Part shown: positions 29,810-38,377 of the stretch, piece after piece
Numbering within the stretch: position 1 is the first letter of the stretch
Layout of the letters: each line of letters begins with the position of its first letter
Assembly (NCBI RefSeq): GCF_020715565.1
Contig: NZ_CP085839.1
Location: forward strand, 124,001-188,000
DNA: 64,000 nucleotides
Direction of reading: 5' to 3'
From: Nocardioides sp. Kera G14
Lineage (GTDB): Bacteria > Actinomycetota > Actinomycetes > Propionibacteriales > Nocardioidaceae
Position numbers and translations under genes: made by a program
The notes under the pieces: generated by a model
Told to the model about the DNA's origin: nothing
Seen by the model: only the letters and a program-made list of their open reading frames with translations
Databases searched by the model: none

Positions 29810-31261
29810 CTACTCGTCGTCGACGGCGTGGAGCTTCGCGCGGCTGCGGGACTCCTCACGGCCGCTCGGGTTGCGGGAGCCGCCGGAGCGGGTGACGCCC
29901 AACAGGGACAACGCCGACTGGACGTTGTCGACCGACAGCACCTCGAGGCCGTCGACCTTACGGCGTCCGACGCGACCGCCGGGCTCGACGGGCACGACGG
30001 CGGTGGAGAAGCCCAGCCGGGCGGCCTCGGCGAGTCTCTGGGGCAGGTCGCGGACGCGACGGAGCTCGCCGGCGAGGCCGATCTCTCCCATCGCGACGAC
30101 GCCGCGGGGCGCCGGCACAGCCGAGGCCGCCGACGCCAACGCCACCGCCACCGCGAGATCGGCGGCCGGTTCGGTCAGCTTCGCGCCACCGACCGTTGCG
30201 GCGAAGACGTCGTAGGTCTGCAGAGGCACGCCGCAGTGTCGATCGAGCACCGCCAGGACCATCGCCAGGCGTGAGCCGTCCAGGCCTGAGGTGGTCCGGC
30301 GGGGACGGTCCTGCGCGGTGCGCGTCACTAGGGCCTGGACCTCGGCGAGCATCGGCCGGCGGCCCTCCATCGTCACGGCCACGCACGTGCCCGGCACAGG
30401 CGTCTGATGGGACTCGACGAAGAGGCCGGTCGGGTCGGCGACCGCGGAGATGCCGTCGGCGCCGAGCTCGAAGCAGCCGACCTCGTCGACCGGCCCGAAG
30501 CGGTTCTTGACCGCGCGCACCATCCGGAAGCGGGAGTTGCGGTCACCCTCGAAGCCCAGCACCACGTCGACGAGGTGCTCCAGCACCCGTGGCCCGGCGA
30601 TGGAGCCGTCCTTCGTCACGTGGCCGACGATGATCGTGGTGATGTTGCGGGTCTTGGCCGTGCGCACGAGTGCGGCGGCGACCTCCTTGACCTGCGAGAC
30701 GCCGCCGGGCACGCCCTCGATCCCGGCGGCGTTGATCGTCTGGACCGAGTCGACGACGAGGAGGTCGGGCCGGACGTCCTCGATGTGCGTGAGCACGGCA
30801 CCGAGGTCGGTCTCGGCGGCCAGGTAGAGCGTCTGCTGCACGGCGGAGGTCCGGTCCGCGCGCAGCCGCACCTGCGACGCCGACTCCTCACCCGACACGT
30901 AGAGCGCACGCCGCGACGTCCGCGCGGTCTGGGCGGCCACCTCGAGCAGGAGGGTCGACTTGCCGACGCCGGGCTCGCCGGCGAGCAGGATCACCGCACC
31001 GGGCACCAGGCCACCGCCGAGCACCCGGTCGAGCTCGGGCACCCCGGAGCCGACGTACGCCGACTCCGACACGGGCACCTCGCCGATGGGCACCGCCTTC
31101 GACGTGACGGCTGCGGGCGCCGTACGGCTGACGCCTGCGGAGGCGACGGCCACCTCGGCGACGGAGCCCCACGCCTGGCACTCGCCGCACCGTCCGACCC
31201 ACTTCGCCGTCTCCCACCCGCACTCGGTGCAGCGGAACGTCGAGCGGGTCTTGGCGGCCAT
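29810..31261 (-). CDS. radA: DNA repair protein RadA
   Basis: RadA is a RecA-like ATPase/helicase that promotes branch migration in recombination. The 483 residues carry an N-terminal C4 zinc finger (Cys11, 14, 25, 28), Walker A GEPGVGKS (95-102), the RadA-specific KNRFG motif and a C-terminal Lon-like domain. ATG 31261 is right: upstream in-frame residues are unrelated, and TAGCGT on this strand ends 7 nt before it. It converges on disA and diverges from the LacI-type gene. Confidence 0.96.
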   Translation of the reverse strand: MAAKTRSTFRCTECGWETAKWVGRCGECQAWGSVAEVAVASAGVSRTAPAAVTSKAVPIGEVPVSESAYVGSGVPELDRVLGGGLVPGAVILLAGEPGVGKSTLLLEVAAQTARTSRRALYVSGEESASQVRLRADRTSAVQQTLYLAAETDLGAVLTHIEDVRPDLLVVDSVQTINAAGIEGVPGGVSQVKEVAAALVRTAKTRNITTIIVGHVTKDGSIAGPRVLEHLVDVVLGFEGDRNSRFRMVRAVKNRFGPVDEVGCFELGADGISAVADPTGLFVESHQTPVPGTCVAVTMEGRRPMLAEVQALVTRTAQDRPRRTTSGLDGSRLAMVLAVLDRHCGVPLQTYDVFAATVGGAKLTEPAADLAVAVALASAASAVPAPRGVVAMGEIGLAGELRRVRDLPQRLAEAARLGFSTAVVPVEPGGRVGRRKVDGLEVLSVDNVQSALSLLGVTRSGGSRNPSGREESRSRAKLHAVDDE

Positions 31262-31268
31262 GCCGGAA

Positions 31269-31274
31269 ACGCTA
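31269..31274 (-). promoter_or_regulatory. -10 hexamer TAGCGT, leaderless radA start
   Basis: On the minus strand TAGCGT ends 7 nt before ATG 31261, showing that the leaderless pattern holds on both strands. Confidence 0.6.
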
Positions 31275-31373
31275 GAGGAGTGCACCGACGAGACCGGGTC
31301 CGGCGCACGGATCGGGGCGGATATGCTTCGTCCTTGGAACGATCCACGGACGACGCGAGGAGGTGCACGCCGG

Positions 31374-32408
31374 ATGGCGAGGTATCCGATGGCTGCGCCG
31401 ACGCTCGCGGACGTGGCTGAGCTCGCCGGTGTCTCCCGCCAGACCGTCTCCAACGCGGTCAACAACCCCGAGCTGCTGCGTCCCGACACCCTCGTGCGCG
31501 TCCAGGAGGCCATCGACGAGCTGGGCTACAAGCCCAACCGCGCGGCCCGCAACCTGCGCACGCGCACCTCGCACCTGATCGGCCTGCGGATGGGCCCGGT
31601 CCAGGAGGGCACGGCCAGCGCGATCATGGACCGCTTCGTGCACTCGCTCGTCGAGACCAGTCGCGAGGCGGGCTATCACATCCTCCTCTTCACCGGCTCG
31701 CACGAGGACCCGCTCGAGGGGTACGACGACCTCCTCCGTTCCACCGCGGTGGACGCGTTCGTGCTGACCGACACGTATCAGGGCAACCGGGCTGCGTCGT
31801 GGCTCCGCGAGCGCCGTGCTCCCTTCGTCAGCTTCGGCCGGCCCTGGGGTGACTCCGACGCGCGGCACCCGTGGGTCGACATCGACAGCTCCGCCGGTGC
31901 CGAGCTCGCCACCCAGCACCTGATCGACAAGGGCCACACCCGGATCGCGTGGATCGGCTGGAAGAAGGACTCCGTCCTCGGGGAGGAACGCCGCTCCGGC
32001 TGGCTGCACGCCATGCACACCGCGGGCCTTCCCACGACCGGCCTGGCGAGCCGCGTGGAGGACACCATCGTGTCCGGCCGCAGCGCCGCCGAGGTGCTGC
32101 TCGACGAGGCCCGCCCCACCGCCTTCGTCTGCGCGAGCGACACCCTCGCCATCGGTGTCATGCACACCCTCGCCGAGCGCAAGCTCCAGGCGGGTGACGA
32201 CATCGCCGTCGTCGGCTTCGACGACTCCCAGGTCGCCCAGACCGTCTGGCCCGGACTCTCCTCGGTCCGCCAGCCGTTGGAGGAGGCGGCCATCCAGCTC
32301 GTCCGCCAGCTCGAGGGCCTGCTCTCCACGCCCTCGAAGCCGCACCCCGGCGTGATGCTCACGCCCACCCTCGAGGTCCGTGGCACCTCGGGCCCTGACC
32401 TGATCTGA
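31374..32408 (+). CDS. LacI/GalR-family transcriptional regulator
   Basis: The 344 residues have an N-terminal LacI helix-turn-helix (TLADVAELAGVSRQTVSNAVN, about 9-29) with the hinge helix NRAARNLRTRTS, then a periplasmic-binding-protein-like effector domain (IGLRMGP... VVGFDDSQVAQTVWPGLSSV). It should repress sugar genes until a sugar ligand binds; no sugar operon is adjacent, so its targets lie elsewhere. AGGAGG at 31358-31363 is 10 nt before ATG 31374, and TATGCT at 31322-31327 is a possible -10. A second in-frame ATG lies at 31389. Confidence 0.9.
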   Translation: MARYPMAAPTLADVAELAGVSRQTVSNAVNNPELLRPDTLVRVQEAIDELGYKPNRAARNLRTRTSHLIGLRMGPVQEGTASAIMDRFVHSLVETSREAGYHILLFTGSHEDPLEGYDDLLRSTAVDAFVLTDTYQGNRAASWLRERRAPFVSFGRPWGDSDARHPWVDIDSSAGAELATQHLIDKGHTRIAWIGWKKDSVLGEERRSGWLHAMHTAGLPTTGLASRVEDTIVSGRSAAEVLLDEARPTAFVCASDTLAIGVMHTLAERKLQAGDDIAVVGFDDSQVAQTVWPGLSSVRQPLEEAAIQLVRQLEGLLSTPSKPHPGVMLTPTLEVRGTSGPDLI

Positions 32409-32417
32409 GGACGCCGG

Positions 32418-33134
32418 TCAGAAGTCGCGGGACCAGAGGTTCACGGCATAGTCGACTTCGAGGCCGCCGCCGGATCCCCAGTGCTCGTTGAGGATCTCCT
32501 CGGCGACAGCCGGCGCGAACTCGATCCGCACCACCGCCTCGAGGTCCTCACGCGAGGTGAAGCGCCAGCCCATGTCGATCGACTGCCGACTCCAGCCGTG
32601 GCGTGACCACCACGCCTCGACCGCCTCAGGGTCGACCGTCGGATACCCGCGGCGGAACCACGCACCGAAGGTCGAGCGGGTGGCGTCGTTGTCGATCACC
32701 ATCGCGGTGCCGCCGCGACGCGCCACCCGCGCGAGCTCAGCCAGGCCCGGTTCGGCGCCCGGCCCGAAGAAGTACGCCCAGCGCACATGCACCACATCCA
32801 CCGAGGCGGGAGGCAACGGCAGGGCCTGTGCGACACCCTCGAGCACGCTCACGTTCGGCAGGCGCCGAGAACGCCGACGGGCCAGTGCCGCAAGGGATGC
32901 GTGCGGCTCGACACCGACTACGGAGCGCGCCGTGGAGGCGAAGAGCGGCAGGTGGAACCCCGTCCCGCAGCCGAGGTCCAGGACGTCACGGCCGGACCAG
33001 CCGGACGGGCCCGCCGCCGTACGCAACGCCTCCCAGAGACGCCCGTCAGGATCGACGGCGCGGTTCTCGATCTCGTACGTCGCCGGGTGGTCCCAGATGT
33101 TCGGCGACCGGATCGAGCCGTCGAGACGGCTCAT
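32418..33134 (-). CDS. Class I SAM-dependent methyltransferase
   Basis: The 238-residue cytoplasmic protein has the Rossmann-type SAM motif VLDLGCGTGFHLP (about 48-60), the acidic motif after strand 2 (VGVEPH) and motif II/III (SVDVVHVRWAYFF). The substrate cannot be told; the fold fits small-molecule or quinone methyltransferases. I start at ATG 33134, 11 nt after the stop of the upstream VOC gene, so the two form an operon on the minus strand. Confidence 0.85.
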   Translation of the reverse strand: MSRLDGSIRSPNIWDHPATYEIENRAVDPDGRLWEALRTAAGPSGWSGRDVLDLGCGTGFHLPLFASTARSVVGVEPHASLAALARRRSRRLPNVSVLEGVAQALPLPPASVDVVHVRWAYFFGPGAEPGLAELARVARRGGTAMVIDNDATRSTFGAWFRRGYPTVDPEAVEAWWSRHGWSRQSIDMGWRFTSREDLEAVVRIEFAPAVAEEILNEHWGSGGGLEVDYAVNLWSRDF

Positions 33135-33144
33135 CGGGACCGGC

Positions 33145-33801
33145 TCAGATGCGGACCTCGCCCGCCGGGCCGCGGAAGTTCGCGGCCAGCAGGCCAGGAG
33201 TGCCGTGCTCGGCGACCCACTTGACCTCGACGTCCTCGGCCGGCTTGCCGGTGTAGGGGTCGACGCGCTCGTCGAGCTCCTCGCCGAGCCAGTCGCGGAC
33301 GCGCTGCGGGTCACCGGAGATCTCGAGCGACGCGAGCGTCACGTCCGAGCCGGCGTTGCCGGGGTGGATGTCCTCGGTCTCCCAGTGGATGAAGTAGGGG
33401 AGCTGCGGGTCGACCAGCAGGTCGTTGATGCCGATCTGCTTCCAGCGCAGCTCCGTGCCGTCGGGCTTGTGCCGGTTGCCGTCGACCCAGTCGCGACCCA
33501 GGCGGGCAGAGATCTTGGCCATGTTGCCGGCGCGCACGACCCAGCCCATCCAGCCGCCGCCGAGGGCGGAGCGGGCCTTGACGGCCTGGCCGAACGGAGC
33601 CTTGTCGGAGGCGGGGTGCTCGAGTGCCTCGACGACCTCGAGGTAGAGGCCTCCGCGAAGCGGAAGCGTGTAGTTGCGGGTGCCGAATCGGGGGTGGACG
33701 CCACCGTCCTCGAACTCCTGTCCCAAGAGTTCGCCGATGCGCTTCGCAGTTGCCACGAGCCCGTCAGGGCCGGCGGCGTAAGAAAGATGGTCCAGGCGCA
33801 T
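33145..33801 (-). CDS. VOC/glyoxalase-like domain protein
   Basis: The 218 residues begin MRLDHLSYAAG, the usual first strand of a vicinal-oxygen-chelate module, with a GxxHPxFGTRNYTLPL stretch and YLEVVEALEHP as in glyoxalase-like proteins of the PF13468 type. These bind a divalent metal and small substrates; the reaction is not known. ATG 33801 is preceded on this strand by AAGAAT ending 6 nt upstream, a near match to the leaderless -10. Confidence 0.8.
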   Translation of the reverse strand: MRLDHLSYAAGPDGLVATAKRIGELLGQEFEDGGVHPRFGTRNYTLPLRGGLYLEVVEALEHPASDKAPFGQAVKARSALGGGWMGWVVRAGNMAKISARLGRDWVDGNRHKPDGTELRWKQIGINDLLVDPQLPYFIHWETEDIHPGNAGSDVTLASLEISGDPQRVRDWLGEELDERVDPYTGKPAEDVEVKWVAEHGTPGLLAANFRGPAGEVRI

Positions 33802-33906
33802 GCAGAGATTCTTAACAACGACTGAGAGGTCTCCGACACGGGGGTCCACATCTCTTGACATCGAGACGTTCTCTCCGTGCCGCGGTGAGGGACGCTCCAG
33901 GTCGCC

Positions 33907-33912
33907 TACGCT
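33907..33912 (+). promoter_or_regulatory. -10 hexamer TACGCT, leaderless start
   Basis: TACGCT ends 7 nt before ATG 33920 of the Cys-rich protein gene. Confidence 0.6.
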
Positions 33913-33919
33913 TGCGGCC

Positions 33920-34693
33920 ATGTCTGTCGGCACCGAGGTCCCGCTCGACTTCCCTCGTGCATGGGTCGAGTTCACGAATCCCGATGATCCGACGGAGGTC
34001 GTCAAGGCCGACCTGACCTGGCTGACGTCGGCGTACTCCTGCATCTTCGGGCAGGGCTGTGCGGGCATCTACGCCGACGCCCCCTCGGTCGGCTGTTGCA
34101 CCCTCGGCGCCCACTTCGCCGACGAGGACGACGAGGAGCGCACCCGCACGTACGTCGACCAGTTGACCAGTGCGGAGTGGCAGTTCCGCCCCGGCCGCTC
34201 GAGGATCAAGACCAAGGACTGGGTCGAGAAGGACGACGAGGGCAGCCGCAAGACGAAGACGCACGTCGTCAACGGCGAGCAGGCCTGCATCTTCGCCAAC
34301 CGCCCGGGTTTCGTGGGCGGTGAGGGCTGCGCGCTGCACATCCTGGCGGCCAAGCTCGGTACGACCCACGTCGAGACGAAGCCCGACGTGTGCTGGCAGC
34401 TGCCGATCCGCCGACTCTTCCGCGAGATCGAGCGCACCGACGGCACGACCTACACCGAGGTGACGATCACCGAGTACGACCGCCGCGGCTGGGGTCCGGG
34501 CGGTCACGACCTCGACTGGTACTGCACCGGCAACCCGATCGCCCACCAGGCCGTCGAGCCACTCTTCGTCACCTCACGCGACGAGCTGGTCGCGCTGATC
34601 GGTCCGAACGGCTATGCCGAGCTGGCGAGGCACGCCGAGGCGCACGTCCGGTCCCGCTCGCTGCTCGCGCTGCACCCCGCCGACCCGCGCTGA
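33920..34693 (+). CDS. Cysteine-rich protein, possibly DUF3109-type metal binder
   Basis: The 257-residue cytoplasmic protein has eight cysteines, mostly grouped: Cys41, 47, 59 and 60 near the N-terminus, 123, 137 and 158 in the middle, and 202. Segments such as CIFANRPGFVGGEGCALH followed by VCWQLPIRR recall the YkgJ/DUF3109 class of putative zinc or iron-sulfur proteins; I am not certain of the family. No enzyme motif is seen. It is divergent from the VOC gene by 118 nt and its stop abuts the convergent PPOX gene. Confidence 0.72.
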   Translation: MSVGTEVPLDFPRAWVEFTNPDDPTEVVKADLTWLTSAYSCIFGQGCAGIYADAPSVGCCTLGAHFADEDDEERTRTYVDQLTSAEWQFRPGRSRIKTKDWVEKDDEGSRKTKTHVVNGEQACIFANRPGFVGGEGCALHILAAKLGTTHVETKPDVCWQLPIRRLFREIERTDGTTYTEVTITEYDRRGWGPGGHDLDWYCTGNPIAHQAVEPLFVTSRDELVALIGPNGYAELARHAEAHVRSRSLLALHPADPR

Positions 34694-35101
34694 TCAGCCG
34701 TTCGTGACGACCTTCCGCGGCGTCACGATCACGTTGTAACGGTCCGAGCCCATCTTCAGCAGCTCCTCGAGCGGCATGCCGTAGCGCTCGCCGACGGCCG
34801 CGATCCCGGAGTGGTTCTCGTCGTCCTTGACCAGCTCGACGGTGCCGCGCACCTCGAGCGTGTGGAACGGGTTGGCCGGATCGATGAAGAAGAAGTCGAT
34901 CTCGGGGTTGGCCGACATGTTCTTGAACTTCTGGCGCTCCGCGGTGATGGAGGTGGCCAGGCGGCCCTCCTCGTCGACGCGGAACCAGACGGCCGTGGTC
35001 TGCGGGCGACCGGCGGAGTCGATCGTCGTGAGGATGGCGGTGCCGGCCACGTCGAGCAGGTCGTGGTGGGAGGCGGGGACTACGTCCTTGATCGAGGTCA
35101 T
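34694..35101 (-). CDS. PPOX-class (F420/flavin) oxidoreductase
   Basis: This 135-residue split-barrel protein of the pyridoxamine-5-phosphate-oxidase-like superfamily has AILTTIDSAGRPQTTAVWF and LEVRGTVELVKDD, typical of actinobacterial F420-dependent PPOX proteins. It probably reduces or oxidises a small molecule using F420H2 or FMN. ATG 35101 has no Shine-Dalgarno sequence; GATTCT ends 6 nt upstream on this strand. The 54-nt gap to the divergent ppx-like gene holds promoters for both. Confidence 0.85.
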   Translation of the reverse strand: MTSIKDVVPASHHDLLDVAGTAILTTIDSAGRPQTTAVWFRVDEEGRLATSITAERQKFKNMSANPEIDFFFIDPANPFHTLEVRGTVELVKDDENHSGIAAVGERYGMPLEELLKMGSDRYNVIVTPRKVVTNG

Positions 35102-35143
35102 GGAAGGAGAATCGCCCGGCGTCCTCGCCTATTCCGCTCCCTC

Positions 35144-35149
35144 TAGGCT
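35144..35149 (+). promoter_or_regulatory. -10 hexamer TAGGCT, leaderless start
   Basis: TAGGCT ends 6 nt before ATG 35156 of the Ppx/GppA gene. Confidence 0.6.
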
Positions 35150-35155
35150 GGAGCC

Positions 35156-36094
35156 ATGCGTCTGGGCGTCCTCGACATCGGCTCCAACACGGGTCACCTG
35201 CTCGTCGTCGACGCTCACGCGGGCGCCGCGCCGCTGCCGGCGTACTCCTTCAAGCAGCCGCTGCGCCTCGCCGAGCACCTGGGTCCGACCGGTGACGTCT
35301 CCCAGGTGGGCATCGACGCGCTGACGGACTTCGTCCGCGAGGCGGCCCAGGTCGCAGACGAGAAGGGGTGTGCGGAGGTGATGGCCTTCGCCACCAGTGC
35401 CGTCCGTGACGCCGGCAACTCCGACGCCGTCCTCGCGCACGTGCAGGAGCGCACGGGCATCACGCTGGAGGTCCTCAGTGGGGAGGACGAGGCCCGGCTG
35501 ACCTTCCTCGCGGTGCGCCGGTGGTTCGGCTGGAGCGCCGGCCGCCTCGTCGTCTTCGACATCGGCGGAGGATCCCTCGAGCTCGCCGGCGGCGCGGACG
35601 AGGCGCCCGACGTGGCCTGGTCCCTGCCGCTCGGTGCCGCACGCCTGGCGCGCACCACGTTGAGCCAGCGCCCCACGGATGTCGAGCTCAAGGCGCTCCG
35701 TCGCCAGATCCGCGCGGACATCGCCGCGAACGCCGGGCAGCTGCTCCGCGCCGGCGCCCCCGACCGGGCGGTGGCGACCTCCAAGACCTTCCGAAGCCTG
35801 GCCCGCATCACCGGTGCTGCGCCCAGCGGTGACGGTGCGCTCGTACGCCGGGCCCTCCCGCTCGTCGAGCTGCGCGAGTGGATCCCGAAGCTGGTCGGGA
35901 TGAGCCTCGAGGAGCTGAGCTCGCTCCCGGGAGTGAGCGCCAGCCGTGCTCACCAGATCGTCCCGGGTGCTCTCGTCGCGGAGGCCTGCATGGACATCTT
36001 CGACCTCGCCGAGCTGGAGATCTGCCCCTGGGCACTGCGCGAGGGCGTGATCCTCGAACGACTCGACCACCTCAGCTTCCTGGGCACGGAGTGA
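35156..36094 (+). CDS. Ppx/GppA-family exopolyphosphatase
   Basis: The 312-residue ASKHA-fold protein has the phosphate-1 motif [15 protein letters not shown] at the N-terminus, [10 protein letters not shown], and phosphate-2 [13 protein letters not shown] (about 139-151). It should hydrolyse polyphosphate or pppGpp; the short form without the C-terminal HD domain matches mycobacterial Ppx1 (Rv0496, from memory), which sits at the same place in the ppx-isomerase-proC block. It is followed 7 nt later by the isomerase gene. Confidence 0.9.
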   Translation: MRLGVLDIGSNTGHLLVVDAHAGAAPLPAYSFKQPLRLAEHLGPTGDVSQVGIDALTDFVREAAQVADEKGCAEVMAFATSAVRDAGNSDAVLAHVQERTGITLEVLSGEDEARLTFLAVRRWFGWSAGRLVVFDIGGGSLELAGGADEAPDVAWSLPLGAARLARTTLSQRPTDVELKALRRQIRADIAANAGQLLRAGAPDRAVATSKTFRSLARITGAAPSGDGALVRRALPLVELREWIPKLVGMSLEELSSLPGVSASRAHQIVPGALVAEACMDIFDLAELEICPWALREGVILERLDHLSFLGTE

Positions 36095-36101
36095 GCCGGG
36101 C

Positions 36102-36908
36102 GTGAGTGGAGAATCCCCAGTCCGCATTGGGCTCTCGACCGTCTCGGTCTATCCCGAGTCGACGGCGGCAGGTTTCGACTGGGCGGTCCAGCTCGGCTAC
36201 GACGCGGTCGAGGTGATGGTCGGCATCGACCGCGACTCGACCAACATCGAGTCCGTGCGCCAGCTCGCCGAGGGCCACGGGATCGCCGTCTCGGCGATCC
36301 ACTCGCCCTGCCTGCTCTTCACCCAGCGCGTCTGGGGGACCGAGCCGTGGGGCAAGCTCGAGCGCTCTGCGGAGATGGCGCACGCCGTCGGAGCAGAGAC
36401 GGTCGTCGTACACCCGCCGTTCCGCTGGCAGCGCGACTACGCCCGCTACTTCGTCGAGGGCATCAAGCGCCTCGAGCGCGAGACCGGCCTGCGCTATGCG
36501 GTCGAGAACATGTACCCGTGGAAGGCCCGCTCCACCGGTCGTGCCAGCGGGCCGGTCGCGATGTACCTCCCCGACCGCGACCCGAGCATCGGGGACTTCG
36601 CCCACGGCACGATCGACGTCAGCCACGCCGCCATCGGCGGGGACGACGTCATCGAGATGGCCGAGCGCTGGGGAGACCGGCTCGCGCACATCCACCTCAC
36701 GGACGGCACCGGCTCGGCCAAGGACGAGCACCTCGTCCCCGGCCGCGGCACGATGGGCGCCGACCGCTTCCTGCAGCACCTGGCCCGCACCGGCTTCGAC
36801 GGCGAGATCATCGTCGAGATCACCACTCGCAAGGCCGGCTCCCGCGAGGCGCGCAGGGAGATGCTCGCCGAGTCCCTCGCCTTCGCCCGGAAGCATCTGA
36901 CAACCTGA
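36102..36908 (+). CDS. Sugar phosphate isomerase/epimerase (TIM barrel)
   Basis: The 268 residues form a xylose-isomerase-like TIM barrel: GLSTVSVYPES at strand 1, VEVMVGID, HSPC, VVHPPFRWQ, YAVENMYPW, and metal-ligand segments DVSHAAIGG and HIHLTDGTG ending in EITTRKA. The reaction is not known. It is the counterpart of a conserved gene in the ppx-proC block of mycobacteria. GTG 36102 follows the ppx-like stop by 7 nt; the ABC ATPase gene follows 5 nt after its end. Confidence 0.85.
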   Translation: MSGESPVRIGLSTVSVYPESTAAGFDWAVQLGYDAVEVMVGIDRDSTNIESVRQLAEGHGIAVSAIHSPCLLFTQRVWGTEPWGKLERSAEMAHAVGAETVVVHPPFRWQRDYARYFVEGIKRLERETGLRYAVENMYPWKARSTGRASGPVAMYLPDRDPSIGDFAHGTIDVSHAAIGGDDVIEMAERWGDRLAHIHLTDGTGSAKDEHLVPGRGTMGADRFLQHLARTGFDGEIIVEITTRKAGSREARREMLAESLAFARKHLTT

Positions 36909-36913
36909 GCCGA

Positions 36914-37627
36914 GTGAGTACGTCGACGGCGATCCGGGCTGCGGGGCTTCATGTCACGCGCGGTGATCATGAGGTGCTGCACGGGTTGGACTTCGAGGTT
37001 CCGGCCGGCCAGATCACCGGTCTCCTCGGACCGTCGGGATGTGGCAAGTCCACGCTGATGCGCGCGGTCGTCGGCGTCCAGGCAGGTATCACAGGCACCT
37101 GCGAGGTGCTGGGGGAGCCGGCCGGGAGCCCGGCGCTGAGGAGCCGCATCGGCTATGTCACCCAAGCCTCCAGCATCTACGCCGACCTGACGGTGGCGGA
37201 GAACCTCCGCTTCTTCGCCCGCGTCCTGGGCGTCTCGAACCAGGACGTCGATCAGGTCGTGACCACGGTCGACCTCGAGGCGCAGGCGGGTGCCGTCGTA
37301 CGGGACCTGTCCGGAGGGCAGCGCTCCAGGGTCTCGCTCGCCGTGGCGCTGCTGGGCCAGCCCGACCTCCTCGTCCTCGACGAGCCGACGGTCGGCCTCG
37401 ACCCGGTGCTCCGCGAGGACCTGTGGACCACGTTCCACCGCCTGGCAGCGGACGGTGCCGCACTGCTGGTCTCGAGTCATGTCATGGACGAGGCCGACCG
37501 GTGCGACCGCCTGCTCCTCATGCGTGATGGTGTCTTCCTCGCCAGCGGCACACCCGCGGAGATCAAGGCCCAGGCGGGGGCCGACGACATCGAGCAGGCA
37601 TTCCTCGCCCTGGTGCGTGCGGCATGA
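36914..37627 (+). CDS. ABC-2 exporter ATP-binding protein
   Basis: The 237-residue nucleotide-binding subunit has Walker A GPSGCGKST (39-47), Q-loop near YVTQASSIY, signature LSGGQRSRVSLA, Walker B LLVLDEPTVGLD and switch His in LLVSSH. It pairs with the next gene, which starts inside its stop codon (ATGA). The DrrA-like layout (single ATPase followed by one permease) suggests export of a lipid, drug or antibiotic. It is not the missing thiamine ATPase: its partner here is an ABC-2 permease. Confidence 0.92.
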   Translation: MSTSTAIRAAGLHVTRGDHEVLHGLDFEVPAGQITGLLGPSGCGKSTLMRAVVGVQAGITGTCEVLGEPAGSPALRSRIGYVTQASSIYADLTVAENLRFFARVLGVSNQDVDQVVTTVDLEAQAGAVVRDLSGGQRSRVSLAVALLGQPDLLVLDEPTVGLDPVLREDLWTTFHRLAADGAALLVSSHVMDEADRCDRLLLMRDGVFLASGTPAEIKAQAGADDIEQAFLALVRAA

Positions 37628-38361
37628 GCCCCCGGATCGCGGTCGCGATCGCCGCCCGCGTCCTCACCCAGATCCGTCGCGACCCCCGCACGCTGGCGAT
37701 GCTGCTCGTCGTCCCGGCCGCGCTCATGGTGCTGCTCTGGTGGATGTTCAAGGACGTGCCGGTCTCACCGTTCGACCGGCTCGGCCCCGCGCTGCTCGCC
37801 ATCTTCCCCTTGTTCGTCATGTTCCTCGTGACCTCGGTGACGACGCTTCGGGAGCGCTCGTCGGGCACCCTCGAGCGACTGCTCGCGATGCCGACCGGCA
37901 AGCTCGACTTCCTCGCCGGTTACGCGGCTGCCTTCGGGCTGATCGCCGCCGTGCAGGCTCTCATCGCGGTCGGGATCTGCATCGGCCCGCTCGATCTCAG
38001 CCTGGCCGGGTCGCCTGTCCTGCTCTGCGTCATCGCCATCGTCGACGCCATCCTGGGCACGGCGCTCGGCCTGCTCGTGAGCGCGTTCGCGACCACCGAG
38101 TTCCAGGCTGTGCAGTTCATGCCGGTGGTCATCGTGCCGCAGATCCTGGTCTGCGGCCTCTTCGTCCCCCGGGAGCAACTGCCGTCGGTACTCGAGGATG
38201 CCAGCAGGGTCCTGCCGCTGTCGTACGCCGTCGACGCGATGCAGCACCTCGTCACCCAGACGTCGACCGGCGAGGTCTGGCGGGACCTCGGGATCGTGGC
38301 CGCCTTCGCCCTCGCCGCCCTGGTGCTCGGAGCAGCAACCCTCCGTCGCCGCACGCCGTAA
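37624..38361 (+). CDS. ABC-2 type exporter permease
   Basis: The 245-residue membrane protein has six helices and the ABC-2 signature around TTLRERSSGTLERLLAMPTGKLDFLAGYA. A conserved segment with LVCGLFVPREQLPSVLEDASRVLPLSYAVDAM before the last helix is typical of DrrB-like permeases. The ATG overlaps the ATPase stop, so the two subunits are made in step. The substrate is unknown. Confidence 0.9.
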   Translation: MSPRIAVAIAARVLTQIRRDPRTLAMLLVVPAALMVLLWWMFKDVPVSPFDRLGPALLAIFPLFVMFLVTSVTTLRERSSGTLERLLAMPTGKLDFLAGYAAAFGLIAAVQALIAVGICIGPLDLSLAGSPVLLCVIAIVDAILGTALGLLVSAFATTEFQAVQFMPVVIVPQILVCGLFVPREQLPSVLEDASRVLPLSYAVDAMQHLVTQTSTGEVWRDLGIVAAFALAALVLGAATLRRRTP

Positions 38362-38365
38362 CCCC

Positions 38366-38371
38366 TAGTCT
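38366..38371 (+). promoter_or_regulatory. -10 hexamer TAGTCT, leaderless proC start
   Basis: TAGTCT ends 6 nt before GTG 38378 of proC. Confidence 0.6.
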
Positions 38372-38377
38372 GGGCGC

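Noticed and set aside
36914..37627. ABC ATPase as the missing thiamine ATPase thiQ
   Set aside because: It overlaps and clearly pairs with an ABC-2 permease gene 35 kb away from thiBP.
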